A stretch of 64,000 nt of DNA from Neomicrococcus lactis (lineage in GTDB: Bacteria; Actinomycetota; Actinomycetes; Actinomycetales; Micrococcaceae). Shown here one piece after another: positions 45,492 to 55,301 of the stretch. Position numbers and translations under genes: made by a program. Numbering within the stretch: the stretch's first letter is position 1; the number at the start of each line of letters is the position of its first letter. The notes below the pieces were generated by a model. That model did no database searches, had not been told where the DNA came from, and worked only from the letters and a program-made list of their open reading frames with translations. The stretch lies in the NCBI RefSeq assembly GCF_014200305.1, contig NZ_JACHBL010000001.1, positions 1,736,001-1,800,000 on the forward strand. The letters run 5' to 3'.

Positions 45492-46964
45492 TTAAGGCGC
45501 CGGGAGTTCTTCCGGCGCCTTTTTGCCGGGCATGAAGAAGCACAGCACCACCATGAGCACGGATACGATGGCCGCAGCCGTGTAGCCGTGCTGCAATCCG
45601 GAGACCTCAGCCGTGATGGGATCAGCACCCTGAGCAACCGCTGCGGCCGTTCCGGACACCATCAATCCAATGAGCAGAGCCGTTCCGGCTGCGCCACCCA
45701 ATTGCTGCAAAGCACTCAACAAGGCGGAGCCGTGCGAATGCAAAGAGTGCGGCAATGGGTTCAATGCCGTGGTGAACAGTGGCGTGAAGAGCAGCGCGAA
45801 GGACATGTTCATGGTGAACATGAGCGCCAGAATCAGCCAGATCGGTGTGGACGCATCGAAGCGCGTGAACTGCCACAGCACCAAGGACAAGAGGATCGAG
45901 CCCGGGACCACCAAGGAGCGGGCACCGATCTTGTCATACCAGCGGCCCACAAACGGTGCCAGCACGCCCATGAGAATGCCACCCGGAAGCAACATCAGAC
46001 CGGTCTGCAAAGTGGACAGCCCGCGCACTTGCTGCAGGTAGAGCGGCGCCAAGATGATGACGCCGAACAGAGCCACCATCGCCAACACCATGGTGATGAG
46101 CGACAGCGTGTACTCGCGGTAGGTGAACGGACGCATGTCCAACAAGGCCTTGTTGCTGCGCTGCAATCGCAACTGCAGCAGCACGAACGCGGTCAAGCAG
46201 ACTACGGAAATCGCGATCGCAACCCACGCAATGGTGGATTGTGAGGCACCCGCGGTAGCTGCGGCGTCGTGCCCTCCGCCAAGATTGCTCAGGCCGTAAA
46301 CTAAGCCGCCAAAGCCGGGGACGGACAGCAGGATGGACGGAATCGAGAGGTGCGAGACTTCGCCGCCGCCGTTGTTCGGGACGCGGGAGAAGCCGATGAT
46401 GAGGGCGATCAGCGCGATCGGCAGCACCACCACGAACATGAATCGCCAGGACAACCACTGCAAGATCAGGCCGGACAGCGTAGGACCGATGGCCGGTGCC
46501 ACCGAGATCACGATGGACACGTTGCCCATGATCTGACCACGGCGGGACACTGGCACCAAGTCCAAGATCGTGGTCATGAGCAGCGGCATCATGACGGCCG
46601 TGCCGGACGCCTGAATCACGCGGGACGCCAAGAGCATCTCAAAGAACTGGGATGACGCGGCCAGCGCAGTGCCCAAAATGAAGAGGGACATCGCGGCCGT
46701 GTAGACCTGGCGGATCGAGAAGCGGCGAAGTAAGTAGCCGGTGGTCGGGATGATCACGGCCAGGGTCAGCATAAACGACGTGGACAGCCACTGAGCGCGG
46801 TCAGCGCTGACGGAGAATTGCTCCATCAGAGTTGGCAGCGCGACGTTCATGATGGTCTCGTTCAAGATCATCACGAAGGCGCTCACAATGAGCACGGAAA
46901 TAGTCATCACCGAAGACGGCGAAAGTCGCTCAATATCGGGAGCAGAGTTGCGCGAGTTTTTCAT
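45492..46964 (-). CDS. DHA2-family MFS multidrug efflux transporter
   Basis: 490 residues from ATG 46964 (MKNSRNSAPDIERLSPSSVM), chosen over a longer frame because of the upstream AAAGA and the hydrophobic start of helix one. About 14 membrane helices; motif NETIMNVALPTLMEQF and RVIQASGTAVMMPLLMT are typical of EmrB/QacA drug:proton antiporters. No regulator is adjacent. Its stop codon region overlaps the terminator of the Old Yellow Enzyme gene. Confidence 0.9.
   Translation of the reverse strand: MKNSRNSAPDIERLSPSSVMTISVLIVSAFVMILNETIMNVALPTLMEQFSVSADRAQWLSTSFMLTLAVIIPTTGYLLRRFSIRQVYTAAMSLFILGTALAASSQFFEMLLASRVIQASGTAVMMPLLMTTILDLVPVSRRGQIMGNVSIVISVAPAIGPTLSGLILQWLSWRFMFVVVLPIALIALIIGFSRVPNNGGGEVSHLSIPSILLSVPGFGGLVYGLSNLGGGHDAAATAGASQSTIAWVAIAISVVCLTAFVLLQLRLQRSNKALLDMRPFTYREYTLSLITMVLAMVALFGVIILAPLYLQQVRGLSTLQTGLMLLPGGILMGVLAPFVGRWYDKIGARSLVVPGSILLSLVLWQFTRFDASTPIWLILALMFTMNMSFALLFTPLFTTALNPLPHSLHSHGSALLSALQQLGGAAGTALLIGLMVSGTAAAVAQGADPITAEVSGLQHGYTAAAIVSVLMVVLCFFMPGKKAPEELPAP
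45494..45525 (+). terminator. Terminator of the 32-45 kb directon
   Basis: AAGGCGCCGG (45494-45503) pairs perfectly with CCGGCGCCTT (45512-45521), followed by TTTT. It lies inside the last codons of the convergent transporter gene. Confidence 0.8.
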
Positions 46965-47105
46965 GCAGGTCTTTCGTTGAAGTGGTGGCTCACGAAGGCG
47001 CATTTGGCCGGGGTTCAGCCAAATGGCGCATGTTGAGTAGGAAAGTTTGTTCGCGTTGAGGCGTAATCGACCCCATGTGGGAAGAAATACGCTAACAATA
47101 GAGAT

Positions 47106-47645
47106 ATGAACGTTCGAACTCCGGATCCTAATCCCGGCTGGCTATCCAACGAGGACTTGTACGAAGCACGACGTCGCCTCCCAATGGTTTACGTGGAGGC
47201 GATCCCGGTGCGGTTAGACCCGCTGGGATACGTCAGTGAAGTCGGTCTATTGTATACGGCCGACGAAACCGGGAACTTCCGTCGCACGTTCGTTTCCGGG
47301 CGCGTGATGTACCGCGAAACCATCCGTGCAGCGCTTGTGCGGCACATGGAAAAGGACCTCGGTCCGTTCGCGATGCCACAGCTGCCTGCCTCCCCTGTTC
47401 CGTTCACGGTGGCGGAATACTTCCCGTCTCCGTCAGAAACCGGACTCACGGATGATCGCCAACACGCCGTAGCGCTCGCCTATGTGATTCCGGTGCGCGG
47501 CGAATGCTCGCCACGTCAGGATGCGTTGGAACTCACGTGGCTGACCCCTCAAGAAGCCCTGAGCGCCGAGGTTCAAGGCGACCTCAGCGGCGGCCGCGGA
47601 AACCTCATCAAACAGGCTCTCGCGCACATGGGTTGGTGTGAATAG
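47106..47645 (+). CDS. Nudix-like DUF4916 protein
   Basis: 179 residues from ATG 47106. The order of strands and the phrases VYVEAIPVRLDPLGYVSEVGLL and GRVMYRETIRAALVRHMEKDLG fit the Nudix hydrolase-like DUF4916 family, but the exact GX5EX7REUXEEXGU box is weak: the RET..AALVRHMEKDLG helix lacks the usual EE pair. Hydrolase activity is therefore uncertain. Single gene between the transporter and tgt. Confidence 0.75.
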   Translation: MNVRTPDPNPGWLSNEDLYEARRRLPMVYVEAIPVRLDPLGYVSEVGLLYTADETGNFRRTFVSGRVMYRETIRAALVRHMEKDLGPFAMPQLPASPVPFTVAEYFPSPSETGLTDDRQHAVALAYVIPVRGECSPRQDALELTWLTPQEALSAEVQGDLSGGRGNLIKQALAHMGWCE

Positions 47646-47663
47646 TCACCCCTAGCAGGTTGA

Positions 47664-49037
<1,374 letters not shown>

Positions 49038-49044
49038 GGTTTAC

Positions 49045-49107
49045 ATGGCACTTTTCCAGTACGACGACGCCGCTCAGGTGTCGCCGTACTTGTTTCTGTC
49101 ACGTTAG
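49045..49107 (+). pseudogene. Orphan 5' fragment of the GH76 gene
   Basis: ATG-GCA-CTT-TTC-CAG-TAC-GAC-GAC... encodes MALFQYDDAAQ then diverges and stops after 20 codons. Its LFQYDDAA is identical to the start of the GH76 protein 5 kb away. Probably the cut-off original start of that gene, left behind when the island entered. Confidence 0.65.
49054..49075 (+). repeat. Left 22-bp direct repeat flanking the island
   Basis: TTCCA followed by GTACGACGACGCCGCTC, identical to 54119-54140. It includes dispersed-motif copy 49059-49075. Confidence 0.75.
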
Positions 49108-49231
49108 TAGTTGCTTGTTTATCTATCGACCCGACGCGAACGGCATTGCTCCCACTAATGATCGGCCGTCTATGGGCCCTCGATATGGGACAGAAGAGAA
49201 GACAAAGGGTTCAACTGAATCGACATTTCTC

Positions 49232-49276
49232 TTGAACGTCACGGAGGAACATGTTTCACTAGTTGCAATTGCAACT
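49232..49276 (+). promoter_or_regulatory. P450 promoter with MarR-type operator
   Basis: TTGAAC (49232-49237), 17-base spacer, TTCACT (49255-49260), directly followed by the perfect palindrome AGTTGCAATTGCAACT (49261-49276). A repressor here would cover the transcription start. The same layout recurs at 53997-54039. Confidence 0.7.
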
Positions 49277-49288
49277 CGAAAGGCTTCG

Positions 49289-50494
49289 ATGTCCATCTCC
49301 GCTGAAATCAGCACGCCACGACTTGATCTTGATCCATTTAGCGATGAATCCCTACTCGATCCGTATCCGATCGAAGACGAGGTGCGGGAAGCAGGGGAAG
49401 TCGTCTGGCTGGAAAAGTACGGGGTCTGGGCTTCCGGTCGCCATCAACGAGTGACAGAAGTTTTCGGCGATCACGAGAAGTTCATTTCCTCTCATGGGAC
49501 TGGATTCACAAATACCTTCCTGACTGAAAACTGGCGTAAGCCAAGCGCGATTCTCGAGGCAGATCCGCCGGAACACTCGCGTGTAAGAACTGTGATGGTT
49601 CAAGCCCTCTCCCAGAAAGTCGTCAAGGGTCTGAAGGAGAGCTTCCAGCGAATCGCAGATGAAGTCGTACTTACGGCACTGGAGCACTCAGAGCTTGATG
49701 CGATGCAGGATTTGGCAGTGGCTTTTCCGCTACGAGCGCTTCCAGATGCCATCGGGCTCGCACCCGAGGGACGCAAACATCTGCTTACATACGCCAACCT
49801 CAACTTCCAGGCCATGGGACCGCGCAATGGTCGATACGAAGAGGCCCTAGCAGGAGCAACCGACGCCGCCGAATACGTGGAGTGGCAAATGCGTAGAGAG
49901 AATCTAGGCACTGAGGGTATTGCCGCCGCTATTTTTGCTCGAGTGGACTCCGGCGAGATCACCGAGTCCGAAGGTTCCTTGTTAGTGAGAGCATTCTTGT
50001 CCGCCGGATTAGATACCACCATGCTTGGAATCGGTAACGCTCTCGTTGCACTGAGCGAAAACCCCGCTCAGTGGAAACTCTTCAAAGAGGACCCCGAGAA
50101 GTTGGCTCGCAAGGTGTTTGAGGAGACACTTCGTCTTTTCGCGCCGAGTCCATTTATTGGCCGCACGGTAGGTGTAGATATGGAATTTGCCGGCATCCAG
50201 CTCCAAAAAGAAGATAAGTTCATCAATTTCGTTAGTGCAGCAAACCGTGATCCTCGAAAGTGGGCGAATCCGGAGCACTTTGACATCGCGAGAGACACTC
50301 GAGGACATGTTGCTTTTGGCTATGGGATTCATGCTTGCGTAGGGCAGATGATGGCACGCATGGAAGCAGAGACTCTGCTTAGCGCCGTTGGCCGCCACGT
50401 AGCTCACCTAGAAGTGGCCGCCGCACCAACTCGAAAGTTGAATAACTGGCTCCGCGGCTACGAGCACATACCGATGGCCTTCAAGGCTGAGTAA
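49289..50494 (+). CDS. Cytochrome P450, CYP199-like
   Basis: 401 residues from ATG 49289 (MSISAEISTPRLDLDPF), with GAAAGG upstream; the frame is open farther back but would cross the promoter and operator. The oxygen-activating helix SAGLDTTMLGIG, the EETLRLFAPSP ExxR helix and the haem loop FGYGIHACVGQ are intact. Overall wording (ILEADPPEHSRVR, SAANRDPRKWANPEHFDI) recalls the CYP199 enzymes that oxidise para-substituted benzoates; this is from memory of the family, not a search. No ferredoxin or reductase gene is nearby. It is probably controlled by the MarR regulator of the island. Confidence 0.85.
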   Translation: MSISAEISTPRLDLDPFSDESLLDPYPIEDEVREAGEVVWLEKYGVWASGRHQRVTEVFGDHEKFISSHGTGFTNTFLTENWRKPSAILEADPPEHSRVRTVMVQALSQKVVKGLKESFQRIADEVVLTALEHSELDAMQDLAVAFPLRALPDAIGLAPEGRKHLLTYANLNFQAMGPRNGRYEEALAGATDAAEYVEWQMRRENLGTEGIAAAIFARVDSGEITESEGSLLVRAFLSAGLDTTMLGIGNALVALSENPAQWKLFKEDPEKLARKVFEETLRLFAPSPFIGRTVGVDMEFAGIQLQKEDKFINFVSAANRDPRKWANPEHFDIARDTRGHVAFGYGIHACVGQMMARMEAETLLSAVGRHVAHLEVAAAPTRKLNNWLRGYEHIPMAFKAE

Positions 50495-50567
50495 CTCCTG
50501 ATTCTAGAAGGTACTCAGCCTTGTTCGCCTGAGTTCCCATCTCAGGTCGCGCTCAGCAGCAGTCCTG

Positions 50568-52397
50568 TCACTCGCGTGAGGCTTCCGCCAATGCAGTGAG
50601 CCAGAGATAAACTGCCCACGCTCCTGGATCCACTTCACCAACGGCCCTGTCGCCGACGTAGCTCGCACGACCTTTTCTCGCCCGCAACTCTCGGGTCGAT
50701 TCAGCACCGCGTTGCGCCGCAAGACTCGCTTGACTCAATGCCTCACCGACGCTCGCCCCACTTGCGGAAACTTCCAGCAGCGTGTTTGCCGCCGGGCGTA
50801 GTGCATCAATCATTGTGCAGTCGCCGACAATCGCACCGCCGAGCTCTTCGATCGCGCGCACACCTGCATCAAATGCCACAGCCCACAGTTTTGCTTCTGG
50901 TCGCAGATCCTCTGCCGACGGGCTTTCCTCTGGATCGATTTGCAGCCCCGTTGAAGACAAATCACCTAGCTGATGTGCCGCCCGAAGCAACCCAATCGCA
51001 TAGAGCGGCCCCGAGGTTCCCCCGACCGCCTTTCTCACCGCACTAGCTATGTCGGTCAATGCCTGCGAAGGATCTCGTGGCAGATCGTCGAGGAGGGCAT
51101 CAACTGTATTCGACGCATGCGTAAGGCTTAGTCCCAAGTCACCGTCACCAACGATGCGATCCATCCGCGTCAGCTCCGACTCAGAATTCTTCAAGGTTCG
51201 TGTGACCGCACGTAACAGAGCTAATTCGTCTTCGCCCATATTCTCGCATTTGCCTGTTACTGACTCAGCCGGAGAAGTCGATAGTTTTGGAGACTCCTCA
51301 ATCGAGATATCAGCAGGATCCTGCACATGCTCGTCCGGCAGTCTGCCTACCCACGGCGCAGGCCAAGCAAGCGTCGTCACCGGGGCATCTAAGAGATCGA
51401 GCAGTTCTTGTGCCGAAGCTTCGCCAGCAGCGCCAAGATGCAAACAAGTGACGGAGACACCGGGCATCTCAAGAGCTGTCATGAATGCTCCGCTCCAGAA
51501 GCGTTGGATCTTAACGTCGCGGTTCCGGATCTCATTCAGAACTTCTCGCGCCATCACCCCCATTTCAATGTTTGACGTGCCTCCCAGATTATTGAGCATC
51601 AGCACAACCTGGGGTTGTTCGGAAGTCGTCAGCGCGGAAGCCTCGGATAACACCCCTTCAAGCGTCCGCGACACTAGACGTTCAGCTGCTTTCTGAGCCG
51701 TCACATGTTTGGACCGTTCTACCCCGGATTCACCATGAATTCCGAGCCCCCATTCAACCTCATCCGCGGACAAATCAGAGGATGCTTCTTCCTCACCCGG
51801 AACGACGCATCCACCCAGTCCAACACTCATCGTGGAAAGTCCATCAATGACGCGTTCGGCAACCTTCATTACAGCTTCCAACGAGTCACCGCGATCGGCA
51901 GCTCCCCCAGCAATCTTGTGCACAAGAATGGTTCCGGCAAGCCCCCGACGTCCAGCATGCTGATGGTTCAGGCTCAAGGCGACGTCATCCCCAACCACCA
52001 CCATGTCAACGATGAGGCCCTCCCCTCTTGCAATCTCAGCAGCAAGCCCAAAGTTGAGCCGATCGCCCGTGTAGTTCTTGACGATCAGCAAGACCCCAGC
52101 TTGAGTCGCGCAAAGTCGGATCGCGGCCAAAATTTGATCCACGGATGGCGAAGCGAAAACCGATCCGGAAACGGCCGCTGTGAGCATTCCCGGGCCGACA
52201 AATCCAGCATGCGCCGGCTCATGCCCGGCACCTCCACCAGAAATCAATGCGACTTTTCCTTCGTTCCGAAACGTGGCTAAGTCGGCGCGAAACACGACGC
52301 GTTGTCCGGGAAGTAGCTTCACTAGGCCACTGCTGCCAACGATCCCCTCAAGCGCGTGATCCACAACCTCGCGTGAGTCATTTATCAGTTTCTTCAT
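50568..52397 (-). CDS. DhaK-DhaL fusion, dihydroxyacetone-type kinase
   Basis: 609 residues from ATG 52397. Residues 1-330 match DhaK: ISGGGAGHEPAHAGFVGPGML and the covalent-substrate His in LGIHGESG. After an acidic linker, residues 395-609 match DhaL: MDRIVGDGDLGLSLTHAS and GGTSGPLYAIGLLRAA bind ADP/ATP. The fusion is the ATP-dependent single-chain form, which phosphorylates dihydroxyacetone or related ketoses. The linker SPKLSTSPAESVTGKCENM is unusual but non-conserved. It is divergent from the marR gene, 41 bases apart. Its true substrate in this island is unknown. Confidence 0.88.
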   Translation of the reverse strand: MKKLINDSREVVDHALEGIVGSSGLVKLLPGQRVVFRADLATFRNEGKVALISGGGAGHEPAHAGFVGPGMLTAAVSGSVFASPSVDQILAAIRLCATQAGVLLIVKNYTGDRLNFGLAAEIARGEGLIVDMVVVGDDVALSLNHQHAGRRGLAGTILVHKIAGGAADRGDSLEAVMKVAERVIDGLSTMSVGLGGCVVPGEEEASSDLSADEVEWGLGIHGESGVERSKHVTAQKAAERLVSRTLEGVLSEASALTTSEQPQVVLMLNNLGGTSNIEMGVMAREVLNEIRNRDVKIQRFWSGAFMTALEMPGVSVTCLHLGAAGEASAQELLDLLDAPVTTLAWPAPWVGRLPDEHVQDPADISIEESPKLSTSPAESVTGKCENMGEDELALLRAVTRTLKNSESELTRMDRIVGDGDLGLSLTHASNTVDALLDDLPRDPSQALTDIASAVRKAVGGTSGPLYAIGLLRAAHQLGDLSSTGLQIDPEESPSAEDLRPEAKLWAVAFDAGVRAIEELGGAIVGDCTMIDALRPAANTLLEVSASGASVGEALSQASLAAQRGAESTRELRARKGRASYVGDRAVGEVDPGAWAVYLWLTALAEASRE

Positions 52398-52438
52398 GTG
52401 TAACCTTCACTAAATAGAAAGAGTGATTGGATGGTGAA

Positions 52439-52912
52439 ATGACGTCGGAAGATTTGGTTCGCGAGCGCTTACCAGAAACCATTGATCGCGAGACTTTTAT
52501 CCCTGCATATCTGGGGCTCGTCGCAAGTGCCCATACATGGGGCGGATCTCGCATCTATTCTGAGAAATTTGGAATAACCGCACCGGACTTTGCGATCATT
52601 TCAACGCTGTCGAACTATCCAGGTGTTCAGGCCTCTGAGATCACCGACATCGTGGGTCTCGACAAGTCTGTCGTGAGCCGACGTTTGCAACGCCTTGCGG
52701 CGAAAGAACTCGTCAAGGCGGACAACTCAGCAGGAAAACGGCTCCTCTTCTTGACGAGAAAAGGAGCCGAAATCCATAACAAAGTACTTCCCGTTGCTCT
52801 CGACAGATCTGAACGAATGCTGACTGGCTTCACAGAGCAAGAAAAGCACGACGTCCGTAACTACCTCAGGCGGATGTTTGAGAACATTCCGCGCATGAAT
52901 TACATGGATTGA
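52439..52912 (+). CDS. MarR-family regulator of the island
   Basis: 157 residues from ATG 52439 (MTSEDLVRERL); a TTG four codons earlier is possible. Winged helix residues 50-110: ISTLSNYPGVQASEITDIVGLDKSVVSRRLQRLAAKELVKA with wing SAGKRLLFLTRKG. It lies inside the island, and the identical palindromes before the P450 and the lipoprotein genes have the TTGC...GCAA form common to MarR operators, so it is their most likely regulator. MarR proteins often respond to aromatic acids. Ends three bases before the convergent lipoprotein gene. Confidence 0.87.
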   Translation: MTSEDLVRERLPETIDRETFIPAYLGLVASAHTWGGSRIYSEKFGITAPDFAIISTLSNYPGVQASEITDIVGLDKSVVSRRLQRLAAKELVKADNSAGKRLLFLTRKGAEIHNKVLPVALDRSERMLTGFTEQEKHDVRNYLRRMFENIPRMNYMD

Positions 52913-52914
52913 AC

Positions 52915-53943
52915 CTACTGAATATCTCGAGCAACCAAACCGTTCAGGGAAGCATCTACGTCATTGATAATGCCTGCGTTCTTGCTTGCCTCGGCTGCTG
53001 CTTTCATAGCGTCTTCAGGGAATCCCCATCCGAAGTTGGTGAGCGTCATTTTCTTGGCAACTTCGGGATCTATCGAAGTGAAGTTGCCCAATTCAGCGCG
53101 GAATTCGTCCGCATGCTCCAGTGCATACTCTTGGGACTTCTTAAGTGCCTCGTTGAAATTCCGATAGGTCTGCTGATCCGCGGAGAGCTTTTGCTCGGAG
53201 GTCATATAAACCGCTGTGACGAACTCTGGGCTGACATCCACGAATGGGCTTGCGATGAGTCGGTTACCGTCTTCAAGCGCCAAAGTAAGGAACGGCTCTG
53301 ACGTTGAAATAGCGTCGACATTCCCGCTTTTCATCGTTGCCGCCATATCAGTCAAAGGAAGCTCCAAGAATTTCACTTTGCTTGGGTCGCCACCCGCGTT
53401 GAGAACGGATGCGCGGTCTGCTGCTTCATGCAAACCCTTCACAGCATTCACGGCGAGTGAGTGGCCTTCAAGGTCTTTTGCAGTCTTGATAGGGCTGTCC
53501 TTCGGAACCACGATTCCACCGTGATCCTTACCTTGGACGCCAGTCGTTCTACCGCCTTCGGCGACGGCAACGATAGGCAGACCCTTCTCTCGAGCCTGTA
53601 GCGCATTCACGCTTCCGCTATAAACCACATCGAATTGATCCTGCATCATTGCAGGTATCGCCACCGAGCTGCCAGCCGTGAATTTGATGTCCAGCTTGAG
53701 GCCCTTCTCATTGAAGAAGCCTTGCTTTTCACCGATATACAAAGCCGCAACATCGACGACGGGTACGGCAGCTACGCGCAGAGTCTTGAGCGAGCTCTCC
53801 TGGGAATTCGATGAACTAGCGGACGAGGCGGACGTCGATGTACCGCCTGATCCGGAGGCAGCAGAGGGACTGCCTGCGCCACAACCAACGAGCGAGAGAC
53901 TCGAAATTGCCAGCGCCGCAAGTGCGAGGTGGAGTCGTTTCAT
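52915..53943 (-). CDS. NitT/TauT-type ABC substrate-binding lipoprotein
   Basis: 342 residues from ATG 53943. Signal peptide with lipobox SLVGC (Cys21) and a Ser/Gly-rich tether, then an NMT1/THI5-like periplasmic-type fold (LRVAAVPVVDVAALYIGEKQGFFNEKGLKLDIKF, MQDQFDVVYSG, MKSGNVDAISTSEPFL). Family members bind sulfonates, nitrate, thiamine precursors or aromatic acids. No permease or ATPase gene lies nearby, so it must share a transporter encoded elsewhere. Its promoter has the same operator as the P450. Confidence 0.9.
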   Translation of the reverse strand: MKRLHLALAALAISSLSLVGCGAGSPSAASGSGGTSTSASSASSSNSQESSLKTLRVAAVPVVDVAALYIGEKQGFFNEKGLKLDIKFTAGSSVAIPAMMQDQFDVVYSGSVNALQAREKGLPIVAVAEGGRTTGVQGKDHGGIVVPKDSPIKTAKDLEGHSLAVNAVKGLHEAADRASVLNAGGDPSKVKFLELPLTDMAATMKSGNVDAISTSEPFLTLALEDGNRLIASPFVDVSPEFVTAVYMTSEQKLSADQQTYRNFNEALKKSQEYALEHADEFRAELGNFTSIDPEVAKKMTLTNFGWGFPEDAMKAAAEASKNAGIINDVDASLNGLVARDIQ

Positions 53944-53996
53944 TATGCTCCTGCTTTCTCTTGCCGAGTCTGTGTCAAATACACAGAAGCTTCTCG

Positions 53997-54039
53997 TTGC
54001 AATTGCAACCAGTGTCGCAGGTCACCTTTCCGCTGACAA
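53997..54039 (-). promoter_or_regulatory. Lipoprotein-gene promoter with the shared operator
   Basis: On the leftward strand: TTGTCA (54039-54034), 17-base spacer, GACACT (54016-54011), then the perfect palindrome GTTGCAATTGCAAC (54010-53997). The palindrome abuts the -10 box exactly as at the P450 promoter. Confidence 0.7.
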
Positions 54040-54106
54040 GGGTCAAGCATTTTCATACCGAAACACAGTCAGGCAGACTAATGGTGCTCCAAAGAGAAAG
54101 GGCCAG

Positions 54107-55273
54107 ATGACTTCGCTATTCCAGTACGACGACGCCGCTCGGCAAGCGCTCTCACAATCGTTGAGCTGGCGGGCGGCTTCCGCGCGGGCCACGTTGGCGG
54201 CACGCTCCGTCACGACGGTCTTCGGCCACCGTTTGTTCGGGTGGGTGCCCGGAACGCATTTGGGCATGCCCTACGTGCCTCCCAACACGGCGCCTGTGGA
54301 TCAGACTGGATTGTGGCACTACTGGTGGCAAGCCCACTACGTCGACTGCCTGGTGGACGCCGGCTGGCGCGAGTACATCACGCGACAGCACGTCACGGGT
54401 GCTTCGTTGCCGAGTGCTGGAAAGCTCGGTGCGCGCACCATCATGACCGTGGGCATGCGCAACGGCTTCAAGTTCACGAATGAGTATTTTGACGACATGG
54501 CGTGGATGGCACTCGCCTCGCAGCGCTCGGCAGAACTCGCGGCTCAAGCCAAGAAGAACGAGAAGCGAGAACGCCGCGTAGCGCGGTACCTGCGTCCAGT
54601 CCTGCATTCCGCGCAGACTGACGACCTCGGCGGCGGACTGTTTTGGCATAAAGTTCGAGACTTCAAAAACACCGCCGCTACTGGCCCGGCGGCCCTGTAC
54701 TTCGCGCGCACGGGAGAACCTGAGCGCGCCGCGCCGCTGTTGGATTGGCTCATGGCGCATCTGAAGAGCCCAGAAACGGGCTTGCTCATGGACGGCCTGC
54801 GGATCGTCAACGGGAAGAGGGAGCTAGTCCCCCACATCTTTTCCTACAACCAGGGCCCGGTTCTCGGCATCATGTTGCAGCTGGGACGGGCCCAGGATCT
54901 GGAGAACGCGGCGGAGCTGGTTCATAACATCGCACGCCACCTCACGCTCGAGGACGGCGTCACGCTCAAGGCGCATGGGCACGGTGATGGCGGCCTGTTC
55001 ACGGGCATCCTGTGCCGGTACTTGGGTCTCGTGGCGCGCGATCAGCGCATCGACGAATCAGCACGCGTTACGGCCGAAGCGCTCATTCGCGCGACCGCCC
55101 GCAACCTGTGGGAACTTCGCCACGAGACGATGTGGAAGAAGCACCACGTCATGATCTTCCCGGGCGAGACCTCGCTGGATGTCACCCCCGTGGGTGAGCA
55201 TCCGTGGGAGCTCGCCCAGCAGCTTCAAGCGTGGATGATTTTCGAGGCGCAGGCTCGTCTCGAACTCGCCTAG
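54107..55273 (+). CDS. GH76-family glycoside hydrolase
   Basis: 388 residues from ATG 54107 (MTSLFQYDDAARQ), after GAAAGGG; a much longer frame upstream only reads through the lipoprotein gene antisense. The alpha6/alpha6-barrel family marker is the Asp pair Asp129-Asp130 in NEYFDDMAWMALAS, with NTAATGPAALYFAR and YNQGPVLGIMLQLG as further landmarks. GH76 enzymes cut alpha-1,6-mannan. No signal peptide is seen, so a cytoplasmic role is possible. The first codons duplicate sequence at 49045. Confidence 0.8.
   Translation: MTSLFQYDDAARQALSQSLSWRAASARATLAARSVTTVFGHRLFGWVPGTHLGMPYVPPNTAPVDQTGLWHYWWQAHYVDCLVDAGWREYITRQHVTGASLPSAGKLGARTIMTVGMRNGFKFTNEYFDDMAWMALASQRSAELAAQAKKNEKRERRVARYLRPVLHSAQTDDLGGGLFWHKVRDFKNTAATGPAALYFARTGEPERAAPLLDWLMAHLKSPETGLLMDGLRIVNGKRELVPHIFSYNQGPVLGIMLQLGRAQDLENAAELVHNIARHLTLEDGVTLKAHGHGDGGLFTGILCRYLGLVARDQRIDESARVTAEALIRATARNLWELRHETMWKKHHVMIFPGETSLDVTPVGEHPWELAQQLQAWMIFEAQARLELA
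54119..54140 (+). repeat. Right 22-bp direct repeat flanking the island
   Basis: Identical to 49054-49075; includes the dispersed 17-mer at 54124-54140. Codes for FQYDDAA in the GH76 gene. Confidence 0.75.
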
Positions 55274-55301
55274 CTAACCGCCAGAGGCGACCACTGAAGA
55301 A

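Noticed and set aside
49115-49288. N-terminal extension of the P450
   Set aside because: The frame is open but crosses the promoter and operator; the ATG at 49289 has a ribosome site and gives the normal family length.
53678-54106. N-terminal extension of the GH76 protein
   Set aside because: It runs antisense through the lipoprotein gene and its promoter; the duplicated fragment at 49045 starts at the equivalent of ATG 54107.
49059-54140. The two motif copies flanking the island as ordinary attL/attR sites
   Set aside because: No integrase is present and the same motif occurs at many unrelated positions, so site-specific phage-type integration is not supported.
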